DNA of 64,000 nucleotides from Chimaeribacter coloradensis (GCF_002858715.1 NZ_PJZH01000001.1:310001-374000), one strand, 5' to 3'. Shown: positions 40,732-51,579, numbered from the stretch's first letter. The notes: generated from the letters alone by a model not told the origin. Made by a program: numbers and translations.

Positions 40732-41111
40732 GGTCACTGCCATCGCGGTTGCCATCCTGAAAATGCGCGTCCTGCCCTCCCTCCGCCGCCGGTATTCCCA
40801 CAGACAACTATCAGGCCACGGGCCGTCGGCAACAGGGCAGGGCGCAGGGCGTGTATCGCGTAACCGGCCGGGCGGCGCTGTTTTTACCGGCATTTTTTAT
40901 CGGCACGCTGTGTAGCTGCCATGCTTTACCGCAGCGGCAGCCCGTCACCTCAGGCCCGAAGAATAAACCTGTTTTTTGCTGCGGTTTTTTTCGCCACTTT
41001 CAGCCACCATTAACACGCAGGGCACCGGCTCTGTTATGATGGGCGTTTGCTGGAACTGACTGTATAGCAGCACACTCCCGCCTCCTTCTGATTACCATAA
41101 GAGTTACTGTC
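40732..41111. other. Gene-free region before dbpA
   Basis: 380 bp with no supported gene. It should hold the dbpA promoter; no terminator-like or operator-like sequence stood out. Confidence 0.45.
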
Positions 41112-42494
41112 TTGAGCACACTTTCATTTTCTTCCCTGCCGCTGCCGGCGGAGCAACTCGCCAACCTGGCGGAACTCGGTTATGCCACCATGACCCCGGT
41201 ACAGGCGGCCTCCCTGCCGGCTATTCTCAGCGGGCGCGACGTCCGCGCCAAAGCCCAGACCGGCAGCGGTAAAACCGCCGCGTTCGGCATCGGCTTGCTG
41301 GACAAGATTGTGGCCGGGCAGTACGTCACCCAGGCGCTGGTGTTATGCCCGACGCGTGAGCTGGCAGACCAGGTCAGCAAAGAGCTGCGCCGCCTGGCCC
41401 GCTTCACCCAGAACATCAAAATCCTGACCCTGTGCGGCGGCCAGCCGATGGGCCCGCAGCTCGACTCCCTGGTGCATCCGCCGCATATCGTGGTCGGCAC
41501 GCCGGGGCGCATTCAGGAGCACCTGCGCAAACAGACCCTCTCCCTCGATGCCCTGCGCATGCTGGTGCTGGATGAAGCAGATCGGATGCTGGACATGGGC
41601 TTCAGCGATGACATCGACGAGGTGATCCGCTACACCCCGCCAAAACGCCAGACGCTGCTCTTCTCTGCCACCTACCCGGAAGGCATCGACCGCATCAGCG
41701 CCCGTGTGCAGCAGGCACCGCTGGATGTGGAGATCGCCGCTGCCGAAGAGCAGACCACCATTGAGCAGATCTTTGTCGAGACCACCCGCGAAAAACGGCT
41801 GCGGCTGCTCACCGGCACCCTGCGCCACTATCAGCCCACCTCCTGCGTGGTGTTCTGCAACACCAAACGCGACTGCCAGGAGGTCTATGAGGCGCTGGCG
41901 GATGAAAACATCAGCGCCCTGGCGCTGCATGGCGACCTGGAGCAGCGCGACCGTGACCAGGTGCTGGTGCGTTTCGCCAACCGCAGCTGCCGCGTGCTGG
42001 TGGCTACCGATGTGGCCGCGCGCGGGCTGGACATCAAAGACCTGGAACTGGTCGTCAACTATGAGCTCTCCTTCGACCCGGAAGTGCACGTCCACCGCAT
42101 CGGCCGTACCGGCCGCGCCGGGATGCGCGGCACCGCAGTAAGCTTCTGCACGCCGCAGGAGATGGTGCGCGTGCACGCGCTGGAGGATTACCTCTCCCTG
42201 AAACCCCTGTGGCAACCGGCCGAGAAGCTGCTCGCCAGCCCACCGGCAGCGCTTGAGCCGGAGATGGCGACCCTCTGCATCGACGGCGGCCGTAAGGCGA
42301 AAATCCGCCCCGGTGACATCCTGGGCGCGCTCACCGGTGACGCCGGGCTGACGGCGGCGGAAGTGGGCAAAATCGACATGTTCCCGGTCCATGCCTATGT
42401 GGCCATCCGCCGGGCCAGCGCCCGCCGGGCGTTGTCGCAGCTGCAGCAAGGTAAAATCAAAGGCAAAAGCTGTAAAGCCCGATTATTGAAGTAG
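41112..42494 (+). CDS. dbpA: DEAD-box RNA helicase DbpA
   Basis: 460 residues. Helicase motifs are AQTGSGKTAAF (I), PTRELADQV (Ia), VLDEADRMLDMGF (II), LFSATYP (III) and HRIGRTGRAG (VI). The C-terminal 75 residues are the RNA-recognition domain that binds hairpin 92 of 23S rRNA (RPGDILGALTGDAGL, VHAYVAIRRASARRAL). It acts in late 50S assembly. TTG is the apparent start, with AGAGTTACTG upstream. In E. coli dbpA is elsewhere; here it lies between purT and yebG. Confidence 0.94.
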   Translation: MSTLSFSSLPLPAEQLANLAELGYATMTPVQAASLPAILSGRDVRAKAQTGSGKTAAFGIGLLDKIVAGQYVTQALVLCPTRELADQVSKELRRLARFTQNIKILTLCGGQPMGPQLDSLVHPPHIVVGTPGRIQEHLRKQTLSLDALRMLVLDEADRMLDMGFSDDIDEVIRYTPPKRQTLLFSATYPEGIDRISARVQQAPLDVEIAAAEEQTTIEQIFVETTREKRLRLLTGTLRHYQPTSCVVFCNTKRDCQEVYEALADENISALALHGDLEQRDRDQVLVRFANRSCRVLVATDVAARGLDIKDLELVVNYELSFDPEVHVHRIGRTGRAGMRGTAVSFCTPQEMVRVHALEDYLSLKPLWQPAEKLLASPPAALEPEMATLCIDGGRKAKIRPGDILGALTGDAGLTAAEVGKIDMFPVHAYVAIRRASARRALSQLQQGKIKGKSCKARLLK

Positions 42495-42562
42495 TTTTTC
42501 TTTTGCGAGGCAGGTTCCGGAATGTGTAAAAGGGCTTGCCTCTGCGCCCCGATTTACTTAAA

Positions 42563-42578
42563 CTGTATATTCATACAG
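42563..42578 (+). promoter_or_regulatory. LexA (SOS) box of yebG
   Basis: CTGTATATTCATACAG fits the LexA consensus CTGT-N8-ACAG at both ends and lies 29 bp before the yebG start. yebG is a known LexA target in E. coli. Confidence 0.92.
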
Positions 42579-42606
42579 TAGTGTGCCATTAAGAGGATTA
42601 TCACTC

Positions 42607-42936
42607 ATGACGGTTGAAGTAAAATATGTCGTGGTGCGACAAGGCGAGGAAAAGATGACGTTTGCGACCAAGAAAGAAGCTGACGCTTACGACAAAATGC
42701 TGGATCTGGCCGATACCCTGTCTGAATGGCTGGCCCATTCTGCGCTGGAGATGGAAGAGAGTGAGCGCGAGCAGCTGAGCTTCTTCCTGGCGGAACATAA
42801 AGACCCGCTGGCGCAGCTGCTGCGGGGCGGTTCGCTGGAGAGCGTGCTGGCCACAGGCGAAGAGGCCGCAGAACCTGCGCGCCTGAAGCCCAAAAGCCGC
42901 GGCAAGGCCGCCGACAGTGACGAGCAGGCCGCCTGA
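42607..42936 (+). CDS. yebG: SOS-induced protein YebG
   Basis: 109 residues. The N-terminal 75 residues match E. coli YebG ([34 protein letters not shown]). The tail is Lys/Arg- then Asp/Glu-rich. Its molecular function is unknown; it is induced by DNA damage. The ATG at 42607 is preceded by AAGAGGA and a LexA box. The stop is 26 bp before yqfB. Confidence 0.93.
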   Translation: MTVEVKYVVVRQGEEKMTFATKKEADAYDKMLDLADTLSEWLAHSALEMEESEREQLSFFLAEHKDPLAQLLRGGSLESVLATGEEAAEPARLKPKSRGKAADSDEQAA

Positions 42937-42961
42937 GCCTGCGCCATCAGGGAGTGATGCC

Positions 42962-43267
42962 GTGATTCCGTTCACCTTCTACCGCCGCTTCGAAGCGGAC
43001 ATCCTGGCAGGCCGTAAAACCATCACCCTGCGTCACGGCAGCGAGGCTGACGTCGCGCCGGGTGATATTTTGCAGGTCTCACGCTATGAAGACGGCGTGT
43101 TCTTCTGCCGCCTGCGCGTGCTTGCCGTGACGCCGGTCGCCTTCTCCGCCCTGAATGATGCCCATGCCCGGCAGGAGAACATGACCCTTCCCGAACTGAA
43201 GCAGGTCATCCAGCGCATCTACCCCGGTATTGAGCACCTCACCTGCATTGAGTTCACCCTCTGTTAG
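42962..43267 (+). CDS. N4-acetylcytidine amidohydrolase (YqfB, ASCH domain)
   Basis: 101 residues. GTG start with AGGGAG 8 bp upstream, giving [20 protein letters not shown]. The predicted catalytic residues of E. coli YqfB are kept: Lys and Thr in GRKTIT and Glu in [11 protein letters not shown]. The enzyme deacetylates N4-acetylcytidine. In E. coli yqfB lies elsewhere, so this is a local rearrangement or acquisition. It may be cotranscribed with yebG and so respond to SOS. Confidence 0.85.
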   Translation: MIPFTFYRRFEADILAGRKTITLRHGSEADVAPGDILQVSRYEDGVFFCRLRVLAVTPVAFSALNDAHARQENMTLPELKQVIQRIYPGIEHLTCIEFTLC

Positions 43268-43424
43268 GGTCTATCATTATTTTCGTTATTAATATGTTGC
43301 TACGGAGCGCCCGCGCTTCCGGCGCAGCATGACGTATGATGACCGTGCAGAAACGCCGGACGCCCGTCGCCCGCGCCCCGCATCTTTTCAGTCGGTTCAT
43401 AATGGCAGTGCCAGGGATCAGTTC

Positions 43425-45464
43425 ATGACCACACCACCAAAAGCAGAGAAACGCCCCCATCCAATCACCGTCCACGGTGATACCCGGATCGATAATTACT
43501 ACTGGCTGCGTGACGATGACCGCACACGGCCTGAGGTGCTGGACTACCTGACGGCAGAGAATGCCTATACCGCGCAGGCCATGCAGCCCTACCAGCCGTT
43601 ACGTGAAGCGCTCTATCAGGAGATGGTGGACCGCATTCCGCAGGAAGACGCCTCCGTGCCCTATGTGCGCCACGGCTTTCGCTACCAGACCCGCTACCAG
43701 CCCGGTAAAGAATACCCCCTCTACCTGCGCCAGCCCGCTGAGGCTGCTGCAGAGTGGGACGTGTTGCTGGATGCCAACGTACGCGCCGAAGGGCATGAGT
43801 TCTATACGCTGGGCGCGATGGAAGTCAGCCCGGATAACCGCCAGTTGGCTCTGGCCGAGGATTTTCTCTCCCGCCGGCAGTATGACATCCGCATCAAGCA
43901 GATCGGCAGTGACGACTGGGCCGATGAGGTGATCACCAACACCTCGGCCAGCGTTGAATGGGCCAATGATGCCCGCACGCTCTACTACGTGCGCAAACAT
44001 GACAAAACCCTGCTGCCGTACCAGGTCTACCGCCATGTGGTAGGCAGTGACCCGGCCGGGGACACCCTGATCTACGAAGAGCAGGATGACACCTTCTACG
44101 TCGGCCTGGAGAAAACCACCTCCGAGCGCTTTATCCTGATTCACCTCAGCAGCACCACTACCTCCGAGATCCTGTTGCTGGATGCTGACCAGCCTGAGGC
44201 CGCGCCGCAGGTCTTTGCGCCGCGCCGCCGTGACCATGAGTACGCGCTCGATCACTATCAGGGCCGGTTCTATATCCGCTCCAACAAAGACGGCAAAAAC
44301 TTCGGCCTCTACCGGGCAGAACAGCCGGAAGAAGCGCAGTGGCAGGCGGTGATCCCACCGCGTGACAACGTGATGCTGGAAGGCTTCAATCTGTTCCGTG
44401 ACTGGCTGGTGGTGGAAGAGCGCAGTGAGGGGCTGACCCACCTGCGCCAGATCCACTGGCAGAGCGGCGAACAGAAAGAGATCCGCTTTGATGACCCGAC
44501 CTACGTCACCTGGCTGGCGTACAACCCGGAGCCGGATACCCACCTGCTGCGCTATGGCTACTCCTCGATGACCACGCCCAGCTCTATGTTTGAGGTCAAC
44601 ATGGAGACCGGCGAGCGCACCCTGCTGAAACAGCAGGAGGTGAAGAATTTTGACAGCAGCCGCTACGCCAGTGAGCGCCTGTGGGTCACCGCGCGGGACG
44701 GCGTCAGGGTGCCGGTGTCGCTGGTCTACCGGCGTGACCTGTTTACCCCGGGCAGCAACCCGCTGATGGTCTATGGCTACGGCTCTTACGGCAGCAGCAT
44801 GGACCCGTCCTTCAGCACCAGCCGCCTCAGCCTGCTCGATCGCGGGTTTGTTTTCGCCCTTGCCCATATCCGCGGGGGCGGCGAACTGGGCCAGCAGTGG
44901 TATGAGGACGGCAAGCTGTTCAACAAGATGAACACCTTCCATGACTTTATCGATGTCACCCAGGCGCTGGTGGCGCAGCAGTATGGTGATGCGGGCAGGG
45001 TCTATGCGATGGGCGGCAGCGCCGGCGGCCTGTTGATGGGGGCGGTGATTAACCAGGCCGGGGAGCTGTATCACGGCATCGTGGCGCAGGTGCCGTTTGT
45101 GGATGTGGTGACCACCATGCTGGATGAGAGCATCCCGCTGACCACCGGCGAGTATGACGAGTGGGGCAACCCCAATCAGGAAGCGTACTACCGCTGCATG
45201 CTGGAATACAGCCCCTATGACCAGATCACGGCCAAGGCTTACCCGCATATGCTGGTGACCACCGGGCTGCATGACTCGCAGGTGCAATACTGGGAGCCGG
45301 CCAAGTGGGTGGCGAAATTGCGTGAGATGAAAACGGACGATAACCAGTTGCTGATGTACACCGACATGGATGCCGGGCATGGCGGCAAATCGGGCCGTTT
45401 CAAAGCTTACGAGGATATTGCCATGGAGTATGCCTTCGTGCTGGCGCTGAGCCAGGCGTCCTGA
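43425..45464 (+). CDS. ptrB: Oligopeptidase B (PtrB)
   Basis: 679 residues (E. coli 686), S9A prolyl-oligopeptidase family, cutting after Lys and Arg in short peptides. The seven-bladed propeller is N-terminal. The catalytic Ser is in [10 protein letters not shown], Asp in [16 protein letters not shown] and His in [12 protein letters not shown]. The ATG at 43425 was chosen because the protein then starts like the family ([18 protein letters not shown]); the upstream in-frame 32 residues lack similarity. The region before it overlaps no gene. Confidence 0.95.
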   Translation: MTTPPKAEKRPHPITVHGDTRIDNYYWLRDDDRTRPEVLDYLTAENAYTAQAMQPYQPLREALYQEMVDRIPQEDASVPYVRHGFRYQTRYQPGKEYPLYLRQPAEAAAEWDVLLDANVRAEGHEFYTLGAMEVSPDNRQLALAEDFLSRRQYDIRIKQIGSDDWADEVITNTSASVEWANDARTLYYVRKHDKTLLPYQVYRHVVGSDPAGDTLIYEEQDDTFYVGLEKTTSERFILIHLSSTTTSEILLLDADQPEAAPQVFAPRRRDHEYALDHYQGRFYIRSNKDGKNFGLYRAEQPEEAQWQAVIPPRDNVMLEGFNLFRDWLVVEERSEGLTHLRQIHWQSGEQKEIRFDDPTYVTWLAYNPEPDTHLLRYGYSSMTTPSSMFEVNMETGERTLLKQQEVKNFDSSRYASERLWVTARDGVRVPVSLVYRRDLFTPGSNPLMVYGYGSYGSSMDPSFSTSRLSLLDRGFVFALAHIRGGGELGQQWYEDGKLFNKMNTFHDFIDVTQALVAQQYGDAGRVYAMGGSAGGLLMGAVINQAGELYHGIVAQVPFVDVVTTMLDESIPLTTGEYDEWGNPNQEAYYRCMLEYSPYDQITAKAYPHMLVTTGLHDSQVQYWEPAKWVAKLREMKTDDNQLLMYTDMDAGHGGKSGRFKAYEDIAMEYAFVLALSQAS

Positions 45465-45534
45465 GGGCAGGCGGCGGCATACGCCGCCGCATCCCCCGTC
45501 AGGCCTGCCGTGGGCCTGAAGAAAGGCCTGTCAT

Positions 45535-46197
45535 TCAGGGGGCCAGATAGTGGTTGAGCGTATAGCGCATGTCGGGGCTGAGATCGTCGATCGATTTCAG
45601 CATCCAGCGCAGATAGGCGGGGTCTTCCTGGGCCACGGTTTCAATCGGGCGGCCACGGTATTTACCGAATTTCATGGTACGCAGCAGCACGGGCTGCGCT
45701 GTGATCGCTACCATCTCTTCGGCGCTCCAGCCGGTCTCCTGCATAATGCGCTGCAACAGCGCGGCGGTGACGTAGCTGTCATACAGCGCGCGGTGCGGGT
45801 AGAGCCCTTCTGGCACGTCCACTTTCAGCCGCAGGGCGTAGCGTAAATGCTGATTACTGTATTTCAGGCCGGGAAACGCCTGCCGGGCCAGTTTTACCGT
45901 ACAGATCCAGCGGCCATGCATTTCCGGCAGCATGGCGCGGTCAAACGCCGCATTATGGGCCACGTAGTAAGGGCTGCCGTGATAACGGCCGATGACCTTC
46001 GCAATCCGCGGTTTGCCTTCCACCATCTCCTCGGTAATGTGGTGTATCGCCATCGCCTCAATACTGATTGGGCGATCGGGTGAGACCAGATCGCTCATCG
46101 GGTTCACGATCTGCCCGTCAACCAAATCCACAGACGCTATCTCGACCACGCCGCCATCCAGGCCACAGGTTTCAGTATCAATGACTCGCAGGGTCAT
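45535..46197 (-). CDS. exoX: Exodeoxyribonuclease X
   Basis: 220 residues, DEDDh-family 3'-5' DNA exonuclease in mismatch repair and UV resistance. Exo I is VIDTETCGLDGG, Exo II is YYVAHNAAFDRAML and Exo III has His and Asp in GLYPHRALYDSYV. The C-terminal part (KFGKYRGRPIETVAQ) is the extension of ExoX. It is downstream of yobB on the same strand, 27 bp apart, as in E. coli. Confidence 0.95.
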   Translation of the reverse strand: MTLRVIDTETCGLDGGVVEIASVDLVDGQIVNPMSDLVSPDRPISIEAMAIHHITEEMVEGKPRIAKVIGRYHGSPYYVAHNAAFDRAMLPEMHGRWICTVKLARQAFPGLKYSNQHLRYALRLKVDVPEGLYPHRALYDSYVTAALLQRIMQETGWSAEEMVAITAQPVLLRTMKFGKYRGRPIETVAQEDPAYLRWMLKSIDDLSPDMRYTLNHYLAP

Positions 46198-46224
46198 AGG
46201 CGCTCCTTTTTTGTAAGCCTCGGT

Positions 46225-46977
46225 CTACTCTAATGATAATACATGCCCTTGCCACTGCCCCTCATGGCGGGTGCCGACCACCAGCGCATTGCCGCGGCTG
46301 GGCGCGCGCGCAATGCAGCGGCCGCCTTCGGCCCAGATGGCGCTCTTGCCGGCCGGTTGCCAGCCGCCGGTATAACCGCCGTGGTTGGCCATCAGCACCG
46401 CCATCTGATGCTGCCGGGCGTAGGATTCCAGCGTCTCGGTATCTTCGCGGTAACCCTCTTCAGAAAACAGCACGCTCGCGGTATAGACCTGTGCCCCGGA
46501 AAGGGCCGCCTTCGCCGGATGGGACGGCACGCGCACATCGGCACAGATGGCCAGCCCCACCGGGTAGCCCTGCACCTGCACCAGCGGGCCGCCTTCGCCC
46601 TGCGAAAAGTAAGCCGGTTCATTCCCGGCAAGATGCTGCTTGGTGTAAGCATAAAGCGTGCCGTCGGCTTCACAGGTCACCGCGCCGATGCAGCAGGTGC
46701 CCCGGTCATCGGTAATAATGGGGGCGCCAAACACCACCGTCATGTTATGGCGTTGTGCATCCTGACGCAGCGGCTCAAGGCGGGGGTCGCCGAGCATCAG
46801 GGCCAGTTCCGGCGCATGGGAAATTTCATACCCGGTAATCGACAGTTCCGGGAAGATCAGCATGTTCACCTGTTCTTCGGCGGCCAGGGCGATAAACTCG
46901 CGATGTAACGAGACATTTTTCTCGATATCACATGGCACGCTGCAATATTGTGCCGCTGCAATAACAATCCGACTCAT
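46225..46977 (-). CDS. yobB: Carbon-nitrogen hydrolase family protein YobB
   Basis: 250 residues, nitrilase superfamily. The catalytic triad is Glu in IFPELSITGY, Lys in YTKQHL and Cys in LAICADVRVP, all present. The E. coli protein is slightly shorter (about 218). The amide substrate is unknown. It is probably cotranscribed with exoX. Confidence 0.9.
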   Translation of the reverse strand: MSRIVIAAAQYCSVPCDIEKNVSLHREFIALAAEEQVNMLIFPELSITGYEISHAPELALMLGDPRLEPLRQDAQRHNMTVVFGAPIITDDRGTCCIGAVTCEADGTLYAYTKQHLAGNEPAYFSQGEGGPLVQVQGYPVGLAICADVRVPSHPAKAALSGAQVYTASVLFSEEGYREDTETLESYARQHQMAVLMANHGGYTGGWQPAGKSAIWAEGGRCIARAPSRGNALVVGTRHEGQWQGHVLSLE

Positions 46978-47007
46978 GCACTCAATCCTTTCGATATCAG
47001 AGACAAT

Positions 47008-47031
47008 AAAAAAACCCGCCTGAGCGGGTTT
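47008..47031 (-). terminator. Terminator of the 35-residue basic protein gene
   Basis: An 8-bp perfect stem (AAACCCGC with GCGGGTTT, loop CTGA) with the A-rich side to the left, so the U-tract (seven T) is on the minus strand. It lies 22 bp after the stop of the small gene and before yobB. Confidence 0.88.
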
Positions 47032-47052
47032 AAGTACGCGGTTCAGCCGGAC

Positions 47053-47160
47053 TCATTCTTGCGGATGCGCCTTTTTTGAACGTTTATCCGCCCGCTTTTC
47101 AGCTGGGGTTCTCAACGGCTTCTTCTTCGCATTCTTTTTGCTATCCATTCCCTTACTCAT
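47053..47160 (-). CDS. 35-residue highly basic protein
   Basis: The short frame begins MSKGMDSKKNAKKK and continues TPAEKRADKRSKKA; about 15 of 35 residues are Lys or Arg. AGAGAGG lies 7 bp before the ATG and a clean terminator follows, so it is a whole transcription unit. The Lys/Arg-rich composition suggests RNA or ribosome binding, but that is inference. Not recognised as a named family. Confidence 0.7.
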   Translation of the reverse strand: MSKGMDSKKNAKKKPLRTPAEKRADKRSKKAHPQE

Positions 47161-47373
47161 GGTGGCCTCTCTGTCGCGGTGGCTGGGTTGGTATGCACCC
47201 TTATTAACAGCTGATTAAGAAAATTTTTCAAGCGCTATTAACCTAAATTTTTAAAACTACCTGTTTTTTTTACGAACTCTTTTTGAGCAAAATGTAGCGC
47301 AACAGTGGCGACAAAATGGCCGAAAAAACCGGAATTGCTACATATAATTGCTAATTCATTGACGCAAATGTAA

Positions 47374-48378
<1,005 letters not shown>

Positions 48379-48405
48379 CCCCCGGCCCCGCCACCGGGGC
48401 CGCGT

Positions 48406-48636
48406 TTACTTCATTTTCGGTTCGTAAGGCAGGCGTGAATAGTTGTGCGATTCACTGCGGTAGAACGCCACGCGTTCGCGGAAGTAGGCGCGCAGCGCTT
48501 CCGGCTGCTCGCGCTCAACCAGTTCAGGCACCACCGGCATATTGTAACGCTCTTTAAAAGCGACGCCGGACGCAGCCAAATCTACGTTGATCCGGTTCAT
48601 CTCATCGGGTGTCAGTTCAGCCAGGTTATATCCCAT
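48406..48636 (-). CDS. holE: DNA polymerase III theta subunit
   Basis: 76 residues (E. coli 76), [20 protein letters not shown] at the start and [13 protein letters not shown] near the end. Theta binds and stabilises the epsilon proofreading subunit. The ATG at 48636 has AGGAGAG upstream. It lies between pip and ftnA; in E. coli it lies next to exoX and yobB. Confidence 0.93.
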   Translation of the reverse strand: MGYNLAELTPDEMNRINVDLAASGVAFKERYNMPVVPELVEREQPEALRAYFRERVAFYRSESHNYSRLPYEPKMK

Positions 48637-48993
48637 TCTTCTCTCCTGCCGGGCGTTGGTTATGCTGCGGCAAAAATAAAGCAAGCCCAGGCAAATGGCA
48701 AGGTGCAGCGCGCTGCCTCCAGGGCTGGGAAGCCGGCAGAAAAACACGGCAAGATAAAATATAAATAAGAACGATTCGTTTTACCCTATTTTCGGCAATG
48801 AAAACGCTTATCATTAAATAATAAACGGCGCAGAATGGTTGCTTGATTATTAAATAAAATAATAAGTATATTCAATGGGATAAAATTAACTTGCCGCATT
48901 TGTTAATCTTGTTGTTTCTAATTTAAAATAATCTCGGCATAATGCGCGAAATTATTAAATACGTCTTCGCCTGTTATTGATAAGGATGCTTAT
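48637..48993. other. AT-rich region between holE and ftnA
   Basis: 357 bp, AT-rich over the last 230 bp, with no gene. In E. coli ftnA is silenced by H-NS and released by Fur-Fe; the AT-richness here would fit H-NS binding, but no clear Fur box was assigned. Confidence 0.45.
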
Positions 48994-49503
48994 ATGTTAA
49001 AGCCACAAATGGTCAGCCAGCTTAACGAGCAACTGAACCTGGAGTTCTATTCCGCTAACCTCTACCTGCAGATGAGTGCCTGGTGCAGTGATAAAGGTTT
49101 CGAGGGGGCGGCGGCTTTCCTGAAATCACATTCGCGTGAAGAGATGGAACATATGCAGCGCCTGTTTGATTACGTCAGTGACACCGGGGCCTTGCCGCTG
49201 CTCGGCACCATCGCCGCGCCGCCGGTTGAATTCGCCTCCCTGGCAGATATCTTCACCCTGACCTATGAACATGAGCAGCTGATTACCCGTAAAATCAACG
49301 AGCTGGCCCATCTGGCGATGACGCTGCAAGACTACTCCACTTTCCATTTCCTGCAATGGTATGTGGCTGAACAGCATGAAGAAGAGAAGCTGTTCAAATC
49401 CGTGCTCGACAAACTGGGCATGGTGAGCAATACCGGCAACGGCTTGTTTATTATTGATAAAGAATTAAAAAACATGACCCCGGGCACTGATCCGGCGGCG
49501 TAA
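48994..49503 (+). CDS. ftnA: Bacterial ferritin FtnA
   Basis: 169 residues, a four-helix iron-storage subunit forming 24-mers. Ferroxidase ligands are seen in [29 protein letters not shown] and EQHEEEKLF. The first residues [20 protein letters not shown] are close to E. coli FtnA. It carries its own terminator. Iron-responsive expression is expected from the family, not shown by the sequence. Confidence 0.95.
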   Translation: MLKPQMVSQLNEQLNLEFYSANLYLQMSAWCSDKGFEGAAAFLKSHSREEMEHMQRLFDYVSDTGALPLLGTIAAPPVEFASLADIFTLTYEHEQLITRKINELAHLAMTLQDYSTFHFLQWYVAEQHEEEKLFKSVLDKLGMVSNTGNGLFIIDKELKNMTPGTDPAA

Positions 49504-49523
49504 GCATTTTGCGCGCATGTATT

Positions 49524-49554
49524 GGCCTGTACCCCCCGGTGCAGGCCTTTTTTT
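49524..49554 (+). terminator. Terminator of ftnA
   Basis: The stem GGCCTGTACC with GGTGCAGGCC (one imperfect pair) is followed by seven T residues, 20 bp after the ftnA stop. Confidence 0.85.
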
Positions 49555-49680
49555 ATGTGAAGAAATACCCCACCCATTTTCACCCCGGCGTTATAACCTG
49601 ATGCATTTTTTGCAACATCTCCATAGCTGAATCGGGTAAAGTAGGCGCAAATTTACCCCGCCGCCTGAGAGACGTCTGTT

Positions 49681-50055
49681 ATGTCAAAAGCATTCCTTGC
49701 TCTTCGTGTGTTATGCGCTTTCCTGTTTACGGCCGCCGTGGCCCCCGCTGCCTTTGCCCATGCCCACCTTGTCTCTTCTGCCCCGGCAGCCAATGCGCTG
49801 GTGCAGGGCACCCCGCAGCAGCTGGTGTTAACGTTCACCGAGGGCGTGGAGCCGCGCTTCAGCCGGGTTACCCTGGCGGGCCCGCTGGCGGTGACCTTTC
49901 CCTCCGCGCAGCTGAGCAGTGAGAACGGCGACAAGACGCGCCTGCAGGTGCCGCTGGATAAGGCGCTGCCTACCGGGGAGTATCAGGTGTCATGGAAGGT
50001 TGTCTCCGTTGATGGCCATCGCACCCAGGGAACCTACCGTTTCACTGTAAAATGA
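49681..50055 (+). CDS. yobA: CopC-domain periplasmic copper protein YobA
   Basis: 124 residues. A Sec signal peptide ends at FAHA; the mature protein begins with HAHLV, giving the N-terminal His of the CopC copper site, with the second His in VDGHRTQGTY. The beta-barrel is completed by TFTEGVEPRFSRVTL. It overlaps yebZ by 4 bp. Together with yebZ and yebY it forms the conserved copper-uptake operon. Confidence 0.92.
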   Translation: MSKAFLALRVLCAFLFTAAVAPAAFAHAHLVSSAPAANALVQGTPQQLVLTFTEGVEPRFSRVTLAGPLAVTFPSAQLSSENGDKTRLQVPLDKALPTGEYQVSWKVVSVDGHRTQGTYRFTVK

Positions 50056-50948
50056 GTACGCTTTCCCTGGCCTGGGTTGCCTGCCGCGATGTGCATTTTC
50101 TGGCGGTAATGCAACTGTTCGGTATCAGCGTGTTTACCCGCCTTCTTGCGCCGCCGCCGTTCGGGGCCGTACTGCTGCACCGCCTGCGCTACTGGCAGGG
50201 GGGCGCGGGGGTGCTGACCCTGATCACCGCGTGCCTGATGGTGGCCGTACAGGGCGGGCTGATGGGCGAGGGCTGGCAGGATGTCACGGCGTTCCCTATC
50301 TGGGTCGCGGTACTGGACACCGCCTTTGGGCAGGTCTGGCGCTGGCACCTGCTGGCGGCGGCCTTGTTACTGCTGAGCCTGCTGCTGCCGGCGGATCGCT
50401 CGCGCGATATGCTGATTTTAGTGGCAGCCACGGCGCTGCTGGCGGGGCTGGGCAGCGTCGGGCATGCCGCCATGCGGGAAGGGGCGGCCGGGGTTTCGCA
50501 GCGCGCGAACCATACCCTGCATCTGCTGGCCGCCGCTTACTGGTCCGGCAGCCTGCTGCCGTTACTTTTCTGCCTGCATTTCAGCCGGTGCGGGCCGTGG
50601 CGCCGGGAAGCAGTGCGCGCGCTGCTGCGCTTCTCCACCTTTGGCCATCTGGCGGTGGCGCTGGTGATCGCCACCGGCGTGATCGATACCTGGTTGATTG
50701 TGCAGGGCTGGCCCCTTGACCGCCGCTCGCCTTACCAGATGCTGTTGCTGGTGAAAGCCGCGCTGGTGGCCGTGATGGTCGGCCTGGCGCTCTATAACCG
50801 TTACCGCATCGTACCGCGCTTTACCACCGCACCGGCACAGGCGCGCCGCGGCGTAGTGCGGGTGACCGCCCTGCTGCTGGGGCTTTCGCTGCTGGTGATC
50901 CTGCTGGTCAGCGTGTTTGCGACCCTGGAGCCGGTGGCGGTAAACTAA
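50052..50948 (+). CDS. yebZ: CopD-family copper membrane protein YebZ
   Basis: 298 residues with about eight membrane helices. Conserved His occur in RDVHFLAVMQLFG, GSVGHAAMREGA and NHTLHLLAAAYW. CopD works with CopC to move copper across the inner membrane. Start codon overlaps the yobA stop (ATGA), and yebY follows by 33 bp. Confidence 0.9.
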   Translation: MSTLSLAWVACRDVHFLAVMQLFGISVFTRLLAPPPFGAVLLHRLRYWQGGAGVLTLITACLMVAVQGGLMGEGWQDVTAFPIWVAVLDTAFGQVWRWHLLAAALLLLSLLLPADRSRDMLILVAATALLAGLGSVGHAAMREGAAGVSQRANHTLHLLAAAYWSGSLLPLLFCLHFSRCGPWRREAVRALLRFSTFGHLAVALVIATGVIDTWLIVQGWPLDRRSPYQMLLLVKAALVAVMVGLALYNRYRIVPRFTTAPAQARRGVVRVTALLLGLSLLVILLVSVFATLEPVAVN

Positions 50949-50981
50949 GTTTCTGTTCTGAATAGCATAAAGGACGTTCTG

Positions 50982-51317
50982 ATGAAAAAAGTAATCCTCT
51001 CTCTGGTGCTGGCCGGTGTGTGCAGCAGCGCGGTCGCCGCCGACATCGTGACCGTAAGCCGTTTCCAGTTCGGCAAGGCATGGCCGTTTACGCGTGAGGA
51101 GGTGATGTTGCAGTGCCGCGCAGGCCATGCGCTCTATGCCATCAATGACAGCACGCTGGTGCAGTACCCGCTTAACGACGTGGCGGAAGCTGAGGTCAAG
51201 GCGGGTAAAGTCAACGCGAAGCCGATTTCCATCATCCAGCTTGATGACCCACAACAGCCGGGGCAGAAGATGAGCCTGGCCGCGGTGCAGCAGAAAGCGC
51301 TGACCCTCTGCGAATAG
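50982..51317 (+). CDS. yebY: DUF2511 periplasmic protein YebY
   Basis: 111 residues. A Sec signal peptide ([19 protein letters not shown]) precedes a small domain with two Cys ([13 protein letters not shown] and KALTLCE), which may form a disulfide. Third gene of the yobA-yebZ-yebY operon, as in E. coli. AAAGGA lies before the ATG. The role is unknown but is inferred to be with copper. Confidence 0.9.
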   Translation: MKKVILSLVLAGVCSSAVAADIVTVSRFQFGKAWPFTREEVMLQCRAGHALYAINDSTLVQYPLNDVAEAEVKAGKVNAKPISIIQLDDPQQPGQKMSLAAVQQKALTLCE

Positions 51318-51462
51318 GGCGTCCGGCACAGTCATGCGTCAGGGAAATGGCAGAACGCCAATGTTAAGAGCTTGTTTTGGGACTGTTATCACAAAAGTGA
51401 ACTCCTGCCTGTCTGTCACCCCTGCAGCCCGGCAGCACTGCTGGAAAAATCACCTGTCTCGT

Positions 51463-51472
51463 CTACGCTTTA
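51463..51472 (+). promoter_or_regulatory. Sigma-S -10 element of sdsR
   Basis: CTACGCTTTA, the sigma-S-type extended -10 about 5 bp before the predicted sdsR start. In E. coli and Salmonella sdsR is one of the most strongly sigma-S-dependent genes. Confidence 0.75.
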
Positions 51473-51476
51473 AAGT

Positions 51477-51579
51477 GCAAGGCGTAACAGCCTGCATTAA
51501 TGCCAACTTTTAGCGCACGGCTCTCTCCCAAGAGCCATTTCCCTAGACCGAATATAGGAATCGTATTCGGTCTTTTTTT
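51477..51579 (+). ncRNA. sdsR: Small RNA SdsR (RyeB)
   Basis: About 103 nt. Long blocks are identical to E. coli SdsR, including CCTGCATTAATGCCAACTTT and GCACGGCTCTCTCCCAAGAG, and the end is the same terminator hairpin (GACCGAAT with ATTCGGTC) and U-tract. SdsR is an Hfq-bound stress RNA acting on porin and other mRNAs. It lies beside yebY, as in E. coli. The 3' half of the terminator is also the left arm of the prophage attachment repeat. RyeA, the antisense RNA, may be encoded opposite. Confidence 0.92.

Noticed and set aside
45470-45495. GC-rich inverted repeat after ptrB as a terminator
   Set aside because: The stem GCGGCGGC with GCCGCCGC has no T-tract on either strand; it may still be a stabilising hairpin.
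48385-48404. Inverted repeat between pip and holE as a terminator
   Set aside because: The stem is strong, but the following CGTTTACTT is a poor U-tract; left unassigned.
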